A stretch of DNA of 64,000 nt from Diploptera punctata (taxonomy: Eukaryota > Arthropoda > Insecta > Blattodea > Blaberidae). Of the stretch, positions 1-11,965 are shown one piece after another. Numbering within the stretch: position 1 is the stretch's first letter; every line of letters starts with the position of its first letter. Both the position numbers and the translations under genes were made by a program. Location: positions 2,535,001 through 2,599,000 of the forward strand of contig JASPKZ010007795.1 of the NCBI GenBank assembly GCA_030220185.1, written 5' to 3'. The notes under the pieces were generated by a model, which worked only from the letters and a program-made list of their open reading frames with translations, was not told the DNA's origin and did no database searches.

Positions 1-123
1 CTATTTCATTGCCTGTCACTCCACAATGGGCCGGAATGCATTGAAGTACAACTTTTTTATGTAGACGGGATAAATGTTTTATCATTTTGTGACATTCGAT
101 AATTTTGATGCTTTTGGGTGTTG

Positions 124-358
124 TGTCTCGTGTTATAGCAAGAATGGCTCTTCTTAATATAGGAGCCGCCATTTGCAAAGATAGAAGCAAAGACTTCATA
201 GCATTTGGTGGGCGGGAATTACAACGTATATAGAGAAAAATTTGCATTTAGATCGGTACTTGCTCAGGTAGCTCAAATGGTAGAGCACTTGGACTAGAAA
301 ACCAAGGGTCCCGGGTTCAAGTCCCAGTCTGAGCGTATAATTTTTCTCTTCAAATATG
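124..358 (+). repeat. tRNA-headed repeat T1, one unit
   Basis: Positions 262-334 form a 73-nt tRNA-like sequence: acceptor GCTCAGG pairing with the 3' TCTGAGC, A-box-like TAGCTCAAATGGTAGAGCA, B-box GGTTCAAGTCC. Upstream is the spacer shared by T1-T3 copies (hairpin around CTTCTT, then GCCGCCATTTGCAAAGATAG, then GAGAAAAATTTGC). Downstream is the shared tail TAATTTTTCTCTTCAAATA. The flanks are shared across the window, so this is a dispersed repeat and not a tRNA gene. Confidence 0.8.
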
Positions 359-370
359 ATTATTCTTTGT

Positions 371-600
371 ACTGGTGCTTTCCTACAAGAAGTTTCATGC
401 TCCTCTTTCATTCCCCATTTGTGTCACATGTCCTGCCTATCACAATCTTCAAGACTTAACTGTTTATATTATATCTGATTTCCCATAAAGATCATGTAGC
501 TCACTGTTATATCAGCATTCTCCATTCACCTATCTGTTCTCTCTTTTAGCCAAAAATGTTCAACATTTTATTCTTAAATATTCCTATTCTTTGGTCCTTT
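371..600 (-). mobile_element. Non-LTR retrotransposon fragment
   Basis: The minus strand matches, with many changes, the same segment of the LINE at 1505-2720 (shared words include CCTACAAGAAG, CATGTCCTGCC and GTTCATTGTTAT). It is old and non-coding. Confidence 0.65.
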
Positions 601-617
601 GTTAAATTAAAGAGACC

Positions 618-965
618 GATTCCGATTGAGGGTCTTTCCACTTTTCAGTGGTTGCCCTTTTACCAGCCGGCTGCTGGCCCTTCACATCCACATGTGTCAA
701 TCACAGAGGTAGATGATCAACAGCCAGTGTAGGGGTGACATGTGGTTAGCATGTCGAGTCCCCCAGCCGTTATAGCTGGTTCCTCAACCTGGAGCCGCTA
801 CTTATTGGTAGCTACCCAATTGCCTCACGATGCTGGGTGGGCACCGGTCCCATACTGGCCGAAATACCATGAGAAAATTTCTTCCCCCATGGAGACTCGA
901 ACCAGCCAAGTCCCGTAGCTCTGCGCCAAGGCTTCCTACCTTAACCGCTCGGCTACGGCGCGGGA
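618..965 (-). mobile_element. tRNA-derived SINE, family C
   Basis: Read on the minus strand it begins with a tRNA-like head at 965 (GCCGTAGCCGAGCGGTTAAG, B-box GGTTCGAGTCTCC), followed by a GC-rich body of about 270 bp. It is flanked by the 14-bp TSD AAATTAAAGAGACC (604-617 and 966-979), so both ends are defined. A near-identical copy lies at 31437-31785. Confidence 0.85.
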
Positions 966-979
966 CAAATTAAAGAGAC

Positions 980-1504
980 CATGTCTTGTATTCATGTAGT
1001 AGGCTATAACTGGAAGATAGCCTGTGTATCATAACTTTTGCTTGCTTTTCTTTCGATGAAGCAGTTGGCTAAAATATTTATCTTTCCCAGATAAGTGATT
1101 ATGTTTGGTATTCATATGTCTTTTTAGTTTACTAGGAACCATTGATTCATAGTTTTTCTTCACACATGACACATTCTTGTACTGGACAGTTTTCAGGTCC
1201 ACTGAATGTGAATTCAAAGTTTAATTAACTGTCTTGGTACTTACGGATTGTTCCAGTATATAGTACTGCTTTCATGACAGATCATCCTCACTTTTGTCAC
1301 TGTTATTTGATTCTATCACTGAGTCATCTTCAACTTTTTTCCTTATAATAAAAAATGTATCCTTACTTAGAAAAAATAATGATAATATTTACATGTGTGA
1401 AACTAAAAATTAACCTCAGAAAACACAGTCTGCATTAGGACTTCAAACCTACAAACAACTGAATGACTGGCGAAGGCAACAAACTATGCATGATCCTAAC
1501 TGAG
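980..1504. other. No gene seen
   Basis: AT-rich sequence with no recognisable coding or repeat family. Short ORFs here show no family features. Confidence 0.5.
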
Positions 1505-2720
1505 GCTCTCACTTACTTACTTACTTACTCACTGGCACTATCGAGGTTCATGGCCGCACGGGCATAAGCTCTCCATACATCCCTATCCTGAGCTAATGCT
1601 TTCCAATCATTCCCTGTATAATCTACTTCCCTCAAATCATAGTTAATGTTATTCTCCCACCTCATTCTTGCTCTACCAACTGGGCGTTTTCCCTCTGGCT
1701 TTCCTACAAGAAGCTTCCATGCAAGTCTTTAATTCCCCATACGTGCAACATGTCCTGCCCATCGCAGTCTACGAGACTTAACTGTTATTATTATATCCGG
1801 CTTCCTATAAAGACCATGTAGTTCATTGTTATGTAGTTCATTGTTATGTAGTCTTCTCCATTCACCTGTCTGTTCGTCTATCTTTGGTCCAAAAATTTTC
1901 CTAAGTACTTTATTCTCAAATACTTGTAATCTCCTTTCCTCTATTAAAGTAAGAGTCCATGTTTCGCAACCATATAATATAACTGGTAGAATAATAGTTT
2001 TATATATTTTCAGTTTAACGTTTTTTGAAAGGAGTTGGGACATCAAGAGTCTCTGCAATGCATAATAGCACGCATTTCCAGAATTGAGCCTATGTTTAAT
2101 TTCTTTGTGCATCTCATTCCTATTTGTGATTATTGTTCCTAGGTATTTGAATTCAGCCACTTCCTCAAAATTTCCCTCATTTGTCATTAGCTGTCCATTT
2201 CCATTATATAATGAATTTCTACGTGTGACCATATATTTAGTTTTATTGATATTTACTTCCAGTCCTAATTTCTTAGTGTTACTCAATAGTGTGTGCGTGT
2301 TGTTCTTTAGTATCTCCTCGCTATCGGCCAACAATACTACATCATCAGCATAAACTAACAGCTTATTAATACCATTGAGTTGTAATCCTTCCTCATTCTC
2401 TAAAGACTTAATGGCATGCTCTAGTACAAAATTAAATAGTAGAGGAGATAGTGCATCTCCTTGCTTCAACCCATTCTGGATTTCAAAAGTGTCCGAAAAC
2501 TGTTTGCCTACACGCACCCTACTCTTTGTGCCATTTAGACACATTCGTATAAGTCTAACTAACTTTTTAGGAATTCTGAACTCCAGCAGAATACTATATA
2601 ACTTCTCCCTCTTAATTGAATCATATGCTTTTTTGAAGTCTACATACAGTTGATGTACAGTACCATTATATTCCCATTTAACTGAGGCTCTCACAATGTT
2701 GCCAATTCTTATGTAGTCCA
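1505..2720 (-). pseudogene. Non-LTR retrotransposon reverse transcriptase, 5'-truncated
   Basis: A 330-codon minus-strand ORF (2721-1729) carries RT motifs in order: YVDFKKAYDSI, QGDALSPLLFN, LVYADDVVLLA (the YADD active site) and FKYLGTIIT. After these come the LINE C-terminal blocks LPVILYGCETWTL, RRLQVFENKVLRKIFGP and RRLRWAGHVARMG. The remaining C-terminal coding runs to about 1505 with breaks. The endonuclease end and the first RT motifs are missing, and HNNEL is duplicated. Clade not assigned. Confidence 0.85.
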
Positions 2721-2815
2721 CCTCTCGGCTCTCATATTGTTACCAATTAATAAGTTAGTGTGCTGTCAGAATTAAATACATAGAATAGTGTGCTGAGCCA
2801 CAGTAAAAGGTTGAG

Positions 2816-3245
2816 AACCCATTGTGAATTTCAAAAGTATCTGATAACTGTTTGCCTACATACACCTTACTCTTTGTGCCATTTAGACACATTTGAATAA
2901 TTATATTTGAGTTGGATATTTTGACTCACCTCATATTTCACATTTCTCATTTGAATAAATCTAACTTTTTAGGAATTCCAAATTGTAGCAAAATACTATA
3001 CAATTTGTCCCTCTTAATTGACTCGTGTGCCTTTTGAAGTCTAAATATATATTATTTTGAAAAGAAAAATTTTTATTTTGAAAAGAAAACTTAACTCCTG
3101 AATCAGGATTTGAACCTGAGACTTCTAACTTTATATGTTAGTGTACTGATGCAAATGCTAATTTTTCTTATTCATATACTCTTCTGTTTTTTGTTTGAGG
3201 TAGATACATAGTTGATATACAGTGTCATCATATTCCCATTTCTTT
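2816..3245 (-). mobile_element. Second, shredded copy of the same LINE
   Basis: Blocks at 2820-2900, 2960-3050 and 3200-3245 match RT segments of the element at 1505-2720 (for example TTCAAAAGTATCTGA and TTTTTAGGAATTCCAA) in the same order, separated by unrelated AT-rich sequence including a tRNA-like minus-strand stretch near 3090-3150. Confidence 0.6.
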
Positions 3246-3249
3246 TCTA

Positions 3250-3853
3250 AAATCTTTTTCATACTAAGAATCTGATCTATTGTAGATTTGTATTATATTG
3301 TTAATGTTAATTAAATTAAATTATTTAATCACTATGATTTTTTTTTCTTTATTAAGTTGCCCTCATTTGCTTCTGAAGTCTAGATCACATCCATATTGAT
3401 TATTATTAGTTTTGTCATACATTCATCAATACGTCAATTTGCCACCATTTTCTAGTTCTTTCTTCAAAAAATGAAAAATTCATTCACGATTTTAATTTTA
3501 TATTTTAAATTAACACTTTCCAGAATTGGTTATAGTTTTTATTTTATTTTATTTCCTGGTTTGAACATAATTTTTCATTAACGATGTTGATATTCAGCTA
3601 CTCAGTAAACTCGTACATGATTCATGTTTTAATCTTGATTTGTTGTTTATACCTACCATAATTTATTTTACTTAAAAGTTTAATTGTGTAAGCTTTATTT
3701 AACTTCTTTTAAAAGTTATTTGATTGTATTTATTTTATTACAATTTGTATTTTTGTAAAAATAATTTAATTTAAGAGTCCGTTCTGGTGTATGAAAAATG
3801 TTATTGAGTGTATTCAATATTTTTCAATTGAAATTAAACATTTTGTTGAATAG
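3250..3853. other. AT-rich MED12 intron sequence
   Basis: I see no coding, repeat or RNA feature; it runs into the exon a acceptor. Confidence 0.5.
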
Positions 3854-4012
3854 GATGCACCAGATTCACCTAAAGATGATGGTGTTCCTCCTGGCTCATT
3901 GGTGGCACCTCCTATTGCTCCTGTTACACCAATGGAAGGTGTTGAATCTGGAGGACCTGGAGAGATGAGATCCAGACATCTCTTGTATACAACTCATTTT
4001 CCTCTACCCCAG
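3854..4012 (+). CDS. MED12: MED12 internal exon a
   Basis: The exon is 53 codons, phase 0 at both ends, preceded by TAG and followed by the donor GTATGT. It starts with an acidic, proline-rich stretch (DAPDSPKDDG, PPGSLVAPP) and ends in the conserved YTTHFPLPQ that precedes the Cys-rich DEPCC block of the next exon. The low-complexity start matches the variable linker known in other MED12 proteins. An upstream exon must lie before position 1 or in the first 3.8 kb, where I could not find one. Confidence 0.9.
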
Positions 4013-4104
4013 GTATGTGATTAAATTGGTGAAACATATAAACTATTTATATTAACTTCCTTTAAAAAATTACAAATTTCATTCAAAGTAAATTTAAATA
4101 GAAT

Positions 4105-4386
4105 ATGTCCATCCATCCATAGTAATTCTGCCCGAGGGCAGGTCTTTCACTGCAATCATAGCATTTTCATGCTATGCTTTGCAGCTTTGCTAGGGAATTA
4201 TAGGTGTGGTAGCTTCCCATTGCTTTCCACACCGGTGAAGGATGATGACAATGATGATGATGGCCATATGATATCGGGGACCGTTTGGGCCTTAAAGTTT
4301 TTCCTGACATTTGTCTTACAGGTGAGGAAAAGCCCCGATAAAAACCTCACCCAGAAAAACTGTCCCAACCGGGGATCGAACCCATA
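4105..4386 (-). mobile_element. tRNA-derived SINE, family A, head truncated
   Basis: Its 3' end is CCATCCATAGTAATTCTGCC at the left. The body has the GATGATGATGG-type stretch, and the sequence stops in the B-box (GGGATCGAACCC). The rest of the tRNA head, present in copies at 11446-11790 and 28964-29286, is missing. Confidence 0.75.
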
Positions 4387-4441
4387 AAATATGTATTAAA
4401 ACATTTTGTCTGTTCATTCTTACCTCTTATAGTTGTTTTTG

Positions 4442-4483
4442 TCGAACATATGTTTCAAGGTTTCTTAGCCCCATCGTCAGCGA
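4442..4483 (-). ncRNA. Hammerhead ribozyme, PLE, canonical core
   Basis: On the minus strand: stem I TCG/CGA, core CTGACGA, extra T, stem II GGGG...CCTT (two G-T pairs), GAA, stem III AC-ATAT-GT, then T as the cleavage-site base before CGA. All conserved positions are present. Confidence 0.75.
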
Positions 4484-4496
4484 TTACAGACTGTAA

Positions 4497-4538
4497 TTGC
4501 TGACAATGGGGCTAAGAAACCTTGAAACATATGTCCAA
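4497..4538 (+). ncRNA. Hammerhead ribozyme, PLE, G8 mutated
   Basis: Stem I TTG/CAA, core CTGACAA (G8 changed to A while C3 is kept), stem II as in the opposite arm, stem III AC-ATAT-GT, cleavage base C. By known hammerhead biochemistry the uncompensated G8A should inactivate it. Confidence 0.65.
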
Positions 4539-4689
4539 CAAAAACAACTATTAAGAGATAAGAATGAACAGACAAAATGTTTTAATTATTAAACAAACCT
4601 CTTAATTAAGGTAGAATATTTTTATCACTCACCTCATATTGTTCTTCTTATTTGATTATAAACTAGTTTCGGAACATAGTTTCTGTCCC

Positions 4690-6144
4690 ATCCTCAGTAT
4701 CGTCACGACCGTTGTTCTGTCGTCTTGAAGAGCTGTCCTTCTCTCCTTCCATTGGCTGACTGAAAAACCTCGAAACCAGGTCATTCTCACCAGGAATTTC
4801 AAAGTTCATTAATTTCTTCTTTTCGCTCTTTTAAATGTAGATCTTTTCCCAAACAGTAAGTTCTTTTGGTTTTTCTATTTGTTTTAATAATTTAGCTTCT
4901 TTCTCGATAAGATGTTTTTCAGACCATGCATGGGCAGCCACTGCAGATTTTTCTACTTCCCCTTTCTTGACATTCCTGAGATGTTCTTTCACTCTAGTTT
5001 TCAAATTTCTTTTAGTTTTTCCTATGTAGAATTTCTCACATTCTTCACATTTAATTTGATAAATCCCTGATTTGTTTTCTTCTTTAATTTTCTCATTCTT
5101 ATTAGGTCTAATCAGTCTACTGATGCTGTAGTCATTTTTGGGTGCTAACCTTATGTTGAAATCTGTAACTTTTTTTGAAACTTGTGGTGTTTTAATGGAT
5201 GATATGTGAATTTTCTAAATTTTACATTATCTACTTTTACTTTTAGAAGAGTGCTTTGATTAATAAATTTTTGTCTTTTGAACTTGTTTATTTTTTTGAG
5301 TATCATTTTTATTGCAAAACCATTTTTCGTTGCTATGTTGATTATGTGTTCTTTTTCATAATTTTCTTTGTTCATTGGTATGTTCACTAATCTGTGTGTC
5401 AAAACTATTGAAAACTGCTTCTTTGTGAGCTATGTGATTGAAACCTAAAGCTTTTATGTAGTTATCTATATGTGTCTTCTTTCTGTAAATTCCAAATTCT
5501 ATCTTATTTCTTCATTCCTTTTTAAGTTGAGATCTAAAAATGGTATTTCTCCATTGATTTCCTTTTCCATAGTGAACTTTATAGTTTGACTTTGAATGTT
5601 CAATAATTATAATGCATCATCTATCTGTTTATGATTAACTATTGCAATTATGTCATCCACATAACTGCACCAGAACTTGAAAATTAAACGATGTCCATTA
5701 ATTATCTTGTGTTCAAAATTCCCCATGAATAGATTAGCTAAGAATGGAGATAAAGGGTTTCCCATCGAAAGTCCTGAATTTTGTTTATAAAATCTTCCAT
5801 TGTAGGTGAAAAACATATTATCGATACATAATTTAGTTAAAGTTTTATATTCGACTATCTTTACTTTTTCAATTTTATTATTTTTCATCCAAATCTCTAA
5901 AATTTCCATAGTTTGGTCTTTTGGAATGCTTGGAAATAAGGAAACAACATCAAACGAAACTAATCTGTCTGAAGATTGTAGTTTTATGTTTTCTAGTTTA
6001 TCTACCAATTCATAAGAGTTTTCTATTGCAGAGTTTTCAAATCCATTCATTTTATTAAATTCCTTACATAACCATTTAGATAAATGATATGTAGGAGACC
6101 CTATGTTAATTATCGGCCTCATTTTCTTCCCTTCTTTGTGCAAC
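4690..6144 (-). pseudogene. PLE reverse transcriptase and GIY-YIG endonuclease, minus arm
   Basis: Starting at the centre, the minus strand encodes the Penelope RT core: KMRPII, FDVVSLFPSIP, SGLSMGNPLSPFLANLFM, YVDDIIAIV, then KFTYHPLKHHKFQ, and the GIY-YIG domain near 5000-5070 (GIYQIKC, FYIGKTKR). The N-terminus is absent because the arm starts inside the RT. Frameshifts near 5600, 5520, 5405 and 5170 break it. Confidence 0.85.
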
Positions 6145-6145
6145 C

Positions 6146-7833
6146 AATAGACAAGAAGAATACAACAACAGGATGGAAAAACTTTTGGACTCTGAAGAAT
6201 ATACACAGATTCAATCAGACCCCTTAACAAAACTATTAAAGAAGTAGACAACACTCTCAAGAATATCAATCACATTTTAACTAAGAAAGACAAGTTTCAT
6301 CTGAAGGTTTCAAATCCAAAAATTCCCAACATCTACGGACTCCCGAAAGTGCACAAAGAAGGGAAGAAAATGAGGCCGATAATTAACAACATAGGGTCTC
6401 CTACATATCATTTATCTAAATGGTTATGTAAGGAATTTAATAAAATGAATGGATTTGAAAACTCTGCAATAGAAAACTCTTATGAATTGGTAGATAAACT
6501 AGAAAACATACAACTACAATCTTCAGACAGATTAGTTTTGTTTGATGTTGTTTCCTTATTTCCAAGCATTCCAAAAGACCAAACTATGGAAATTTTAGAG
6601 ATTTGGATGAAAAATAATAAAATTGAAAAAGTAAAGATAGTCGAATATAAAACTTTAACTAAATTATGTATCGATAATATGTTTTTCACCTACAATGGAA
6701 GATTTTATAAACAAAATTCAGGACTTTCGATGGGAAACCCTTTATCTCCATTCTTAGCTAATCTATTCATGGGGAATTTTGAACACAAGATAATTAATGG
6801 ACATCGTTTAATTTTCAAGTTCTGGTGCAGATATGTGGATGACATAATTGCAATAGTTAATCATAAACAGATAGATGATGCATTAAAATTATTGAACATT
6901 CAAAGTCAAACTATAAAGTTCACTATGGAAAAGGAAATCAATGGAGAAATACCATTTTTAGATCTCAACTTAAAAAGGAATGAAGAAAATAAGATAGAAT
7001 TTGGAATTTACAGAAAGAAGACACATATAGATAACTACATAAAAGCTTTAGGTTTCAATCACATAGCTCACAAAGAAGCAGTTTTCAATAGTTTGACACA
7101 CAGATTAGTGAACATACCAATGAACAAAGAAAATTATGAAAAAGAACACATAATCAACATAGCAACGAAAAATGGTTTTGCAATAAAAATGATACTCAAA
7201 AAAATAAACAAGTTCAAAAGACAAAAATTTATTAATCAAAGCACTCTTCTAAAAGTAAAAGAAGATAATGTAAAATTTAGAAAATTCACATATCATCCAT
7301 TAAAACACCACAAGTTTCAAAAAAATTTTAAAGATTTCAACATAAGGTTAGCACCCAAAAATGACTACAGCATCAGTAGACTGATTAGACCTAATAAGAA
7401 TGAGAAAATTAAAGAAGAAAACAAAATCAGGGATTTATCAAATTAAATGTGAAGAATGTGAGAAATTCTACATAGGAAAAACTAAAAGAAATTTGAAAAC
7501 TAGAGTGAAAGAACATCTCAGGAATGTCAAGAAAGGGGAAGTAGAAAAATCTGCAGTGGCTGCCCATGCATGGTCTGAAAAACATCTTATCGAGAAAGAA
7601 GCTAAATTATTAAAACAAATAGAAAACCAAAAGAACTTACTGTTTAGGAAAAGATCTACATTCAAAAGAGCGAAAAGAAGAAATTAATGAACTTTGAAAT
7701 TCCTGGTGAGAATGACCTGGTTTCGAGGTTTTTCAGTCAGCCAATGGAAGGAGAGAAGGACAGCTCTTCAAGACGACAGAACAACAGTCGTGACGATACT
7801 GAAGATGGAACAGAAACTATGTTCCGAAAGTAG
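6146..7833 (+). pseudogene. PLE reverse transcriptase and GIY-YIG endonuclease, plus arm
   Basis: The longest PLE coding copy here. It has an N-terminal segment (MEKLLDSEEYTQIQSDP), then LPKVHKEGKKMRPIINN, FDVVSLFPSIPKDQT, SGLSMGNPLSPFLANLF, the catalytic YVDDI, EIPFLDLNLKRN, and the GIY-YIG nuclease GIYQIKCEEC/FYIGKTKRNLKTR. PLEs copy RNA into DNA primed at nicks cut by this nuclease. Frameshifts at about 6215, 7430 and 7650 split it into ORFs of 365 and 95 codons, so it is dead. Confidence 0.88.
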
Positions 7834-7979
7834 ATTATAATCAAATAAGAAGAACAATATGAGGTGAGTGATAAAAATATTCTACCTTAATGAATATACC
7901 TCATAGTGAGAATTCCTAAAATAAGTAAACCTCTTAATGTTATTTCCTATTGTATTTAAAAAAAAAAAATATGTATTTA

Positions 7980-8429
7980 TTGAACAGGGTTGCAATTTAT
8001 AAACATTTTCCTGTATCCAAAGATTAATTTTTTACCTCCAACATTATTCTTATCTTCCCCACTTAACTTCCTTCAATCCATTCTCCACCATTGATATTCT
8101 GTACATATTGATTATAATGAATATAATGGGTTTAATTTGTTTAATAAACAAATCCTCCAAGATAAAGATTAAATTTTGCATGGTAGATGTGCAATATAAT
8201 AATTATAATAAAGTTTGTGGATCCTTTTTTTTTTTTTTTTTTTTTTCAATATGAATTTAAGTGATTAAATTGCTTGAAAATATAAAACATTTGTTCTATT
8301 AACTTTTCCTGCACTGTCATTAAGATATAACCTTCACTGCCAGTAGACATAGGCAACAATAAGGGCTTACCATGGCCTGGAAAGCTTGTAAAAAAAATAA
8401 AATGTTGACAGATTCATTAGAATTTAGAG
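7980..8429. other. AT-rich intron, no gene
   Basis: Contains a 24-nt T run near 8225 and no recognisable element. Confidence 0.5.
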
Positions 8430-8645
8430 TAAGAGAAATATCATATTTAAAGAGAAAAATTATACGCTCAGACCGGGACTTGAACCCGGGACCCTTGGTT
8501 TTCTAGTCCAAGTGCTCTACCATTTGAGCTACCTGAGCAAGTCCCGGGTTCAAGTCCCGGTCTGAGCGTATAATTTTTCTCTTTAAATATGATTTATCCA
8601 TCATTGAGATGTATGAAATTAATAATAAAAACATCGATAAGAGAA
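8430..8645. repeat. tRNA-headed repeat T1, palindromic dimer
   Basis: A complete 73-nt tRNA-like copy on the minus strand (8466-8538) is joined after two bases to the T-arm and acceptor of a plus copy (8541-8567). Both sides end in the same AAAGAGAAAAATTAT / TAATTTTTCTCTTTAA arms and the same tail, so the element is a perfect foldback centred on the tRNA. Confidence 0.8.
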
Positions 8646-9380
8646 ATATGCTCAAAACTGCACCAGAAACACACGTAAGTGCAGAATTGGTAAACATGAA
8701 ATAGAAAAATATATCTGTTCAAACAGTAAAAAGAAAATATTGACAATTGTACACCTTAAGAATTGGAAGAAAGACCTGTCCAAAGGAGGATTTTTTTAAT
8801 GTGAAACATTTTTAAAAATCACACTGAAACACATGATACCAGAACAGAAATTTGTTTCTTAGCAAAAAGTGTGCATCATCTTGCTTTATATTCCTTATTA
8901 GTCTCAGAGATGAAAGTGTGGTGTTGTTTTTTAGCATATATGATCAGCATTATGATACAACCTTGAGTTTGCGTCACAGGCGAGTGGGTTGGCTGGGAGG
9001 GCTAACAGTGCTGATTGACCAAAACCTTGCTCCTTTCTATTCAGTGTAATTAATGACTCAGTAATATTAGTGTGGTGGTTCGTGTGTTTGTGTATAGATT
9101 TTTGTCGAGATTGATTAAGTAATAATAAGTGTATTTTGGACAAAATTTCTATGTAAAAACTTAAAGTAAATGTGTAAAAAAATTGTAAAAATTCAGTATA
9201 TTGGCCTCAGCCCATGTAAGACCTGCCAAAAGTGTAGATTTGCAAGAGGGAAAATATGGTCCTGGTACTGAGCGAGCAAGACTAATTTGGAAGCATCACA
9301 AAGCTGCCACTGTGCACTCAGTGAACACCTTTATTGCTGCTCTACCCGAACCCAAGGACATAGCAGGTGAAAATGATATC
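8646..9380. other. Unassigned sequence before the satellite
   Basis: A 76-codon plus ORF (9201-9431) runs into the satellite; the part before the repeats (SVDLQEGKYGPGTERARLIW) is not recognised. It may be a remnant from which the satellite arose. No other support for a gene. Confidence 0.4.
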
Positions 9381-11120
9381 CATACATCTGTCAAAGACAT
9401 CTCCAAGCTGATGGATATCAAAATCAGTTGAAATGATACGATGTAGGACCATTAGCATGCAGAGGATACCATACATCTGTCAAAGACATCTCCAAGCTGA
9501 TGGATATCAACATCAGTTGAAATGATACGATGTAGGACCATTAGCATGCAGAGAATGCCATACATCTGTCAAAGACATCTCCAAGCTGATGGATATCATC
9601 ATCAGTTGAAATTATACGATGTAGGACCATTAGCATGCAGAGGATACCATACATCTGTCAAAGACATCTCCAAGCTGATGGATATCAACATCTGTCAAAG
9701 AAATCTCCAAGCTGATGCATATCAACATCAGTTGAAATGATACGATGTAGGACCATTAGCATGCAGAGGATACCATACATCTGTCAAAGACATCTCCAAG
9801 CTGATGCATATCAACATCAGTTGAAATGATACGATGTAGGACCATTAGCATGCAGAGGATACCATACATCTGTCAAAGACATCTCCAAGCTGATGGATAT
9901 CAACATCTGTCAAAGACATCTCCAAGCTGATGGATATCAACATCAGTTGAAATGATACGATGTAGGACCATTAGCATGCAGAGGATACCATACATCTATC
10001 AAAGACATCTCCAAGCTGATGCATTTCAACATCTGTCAAAGACATCTCCAAGCTGGTGGATATCAACATCAGTTGAAATGATACGATGTAGGACCATTAG
10101 CATGCAGAGGATGCCATACATCTGTCAAAGACATCTCCAAGCTGATGCATATCAACATCAGTTGAAATGATATGATGTAGGACCATTAGCATGCAGAGGA
10201 TTGCATACATCTGTCAAAGTCATCTCCAAGCTGATGCATATCAACATCAGTTGAAATGATACGATGTAGGACCATTAGCTTGCAGAGGATGCCATACATC
10301 TGTCAAAGACATCTCCAAGCTGATGCATATCAACATCTGTCAAAGACATCTCCAAGCTGATGCATATCAACATCAGTTGAAATGATACGATGTAGGACCA
10401 TTAGCATGCAGAGGATGCCATACATCTGTCAAAGACATCTCCAAGCTGATGGATATCAACATCAGTTGAAATGATACGATGTAGGACCATTAGCATGCAG
10501 AGGATGCCATACATCTGTCAAAGACATCTCCAAGCTGATGCATATGAACATCAGTTGAAATGATACGATGTAGGACCATTAGCATGCAGAGGATGCCATA
10601 CATCTGTCAAAGACATCTCCAAGCTGATGGATATCAACATCAGTTGAAATGATACGATGTAGGACCATTAGCATGCAGAGGATGCCATACATCTGTCAAA
10701 GACATCTCCAAGCTGATGCATATGAACATCAGTTGAAATGATACGATGTAGGACCATTAGCATGCAGAGGATGCCATACATCTGTCAAAGACATCTCCAA
10801 GCTGATGGATATCAACATCAGTTGAAATGATACGATGTAGGACCATTAGCATGCAGAGGATGCCATACATCTGTCAAAGACATCTCCAAGCTGATGCATA
10901 TGAACATCAGTTGAAATGATACGATGTAGGACCATTAGCATGCAGAGGATGCCATACATCTGTCAAAGACATCTCCAAGCTGATGCATACCAACATCAGT
11001 TGAAATGATACGATGTAGGACCATTAGCATGCAGAGGATGCCATACATCTGTCAAAGACATCTCCAAGCTGATGCTATCAACATCAGTTGAAATGATACG
11101 ATGTAAGACCATTAGCATGC
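9381..11120. repeat. Satellite array, 89-bp unit
   Basis: About 18 units start at CATACATCTGTCAAAGACAT and end at AGCATGCAGAGGATGC. Spacing is 88-89 bp except for four intervals of about 126 bp, where a 37-bp partial unit (CATCTGTC to ATATCAA) is inserted. Each unit has the inverted pair CTGATG/CATCAG. From about 10440 to 10980 two unit types (GGATATCAAC and CATATGAAC) alternate, a 178-bp higher-order period. Confidence 0.95.
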
Positions 11121-11445
11121 TTCAAAATGGTATTAAAAAATTTGGTACACAGTCTATGTCTCATTTTTATTTCAATCTAATATGCTAAAAGTGACTGGCT
11201 GACATAGACGTTTCACATTAAACCAACAGTCAAGAGCTTTGACATAGCCCTGCCCAATTTTTGCATTGATATGAAGGAGAAATGGTGGCCAGCAGTGCAT
11301 TCTGCCTACAGTTAAACATAGTATGGAATCTATTATGGATTAGCATTGTTTTGCAGGAGATATAGTTGGAAACACTGTGAAAATAAAAGGATGTTTGGTC
11401 CAGAAGCACTATCAATGCTTACTTTGGTATCATGCAGTACTATGA

Positions 11446-11790
11446 TCCATCCATAGTAATTCTGCCCGAGGTCAGGTCTTTCACTGCAATCATAGCATTT
11501 TCATGCTATCCTTTGCAGCTTTACTAAGGAATTATAGGTATGGTAACATCCCGTTGCTTGCCACACCGGTGAAGGATAATGATGATAAGACGATAATGAT
11601 AAAGGATGATGATGGTGGCCATATGCTTTTGGGGACCATTTGGGCCTTAAAGTATTTCTGACATTTGTCTTACAGGTGAGGAAAAACCCCGAGAAAAACC
11701 TCACCCAGAAAAACTGCTGTGACTAGGGATCGAACCCTGGCCTGCTGCGTGACAAGGCATCACGCTACCTCGAGACCACAGCGGTGGACT
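11446..11790 (-). mobile_element. tRNA-derived SINE, family A, near full length
   Basis: On the minus strand it opens with the head GTCCACCGCTGTGGTCTCGA, an A-box region (GTAGCGTGATGCC) and B-box GGTTCGATCCC, followed by a body of about 250 bp ending near the CCATCCATAG word. A (TA)n tract abuts the head. Confidence 0.85.
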
Positions 11791-11875
11791 TGATATATAT
11801 ATATATAATTTTTTTTTCATGAGTTTGATATGAACTTATCAGTGTGTGTAGATTTCTAATCTGCATTTAAGTTAA

Positions 11876-11965
11876 GTTATGTAGTAGGAAATAACACTAT
11901 GAGGTTTTTTAATATTGTTTATTTTTTATTTCACTCACCTCATTTCAGTTATCTAAATTTTTTAA
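11876..11965. mobile_element. Solo PLE terminus
   Basis: Contains AGGAAATAACACTATGAGGT, about 40 bp, then CACTCACCTCAT, the same arrangement as the left end of the PLE at 18702. No ribozyme or coding follows. Confidence 0.6.

Larger units (their letters stand above)
4398..4594. mobile_element. Short palindromic PLE, split by the 4607-7926 element
   Basis: Inverted arms meet near 4490, and each arm contains a hammerhead. The right end of the element resumes at 7939-7965 after the larger PLE. The outer TSD is AAAATATGTATT (4386-4397 and 7966-7977, 12 bp). It has no coding region and looks like a minimal PLE terminus dimer. Confidence 0.7.
4607..7926. mobile_element. PLE family A, head-to-head inverted dimer
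   Basis: Two RT/GIY-YIG copies face away from a centre at about 6145: a minus arm (4607-6144) and a longer plus arm (6145-7926). Ends are defined by the 12-bp TSD AAACCTCTTAAT (4595-4606 and 7927-7938). Arms begin and end in the ACTCACCTCATA / TATGAGGTGAGT terminus. Ribozyme-like cores (CTGAGGA or CTGAAGA followed by GAAAC) are present at both ends but stem II is weak. Confidence 0.9.
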
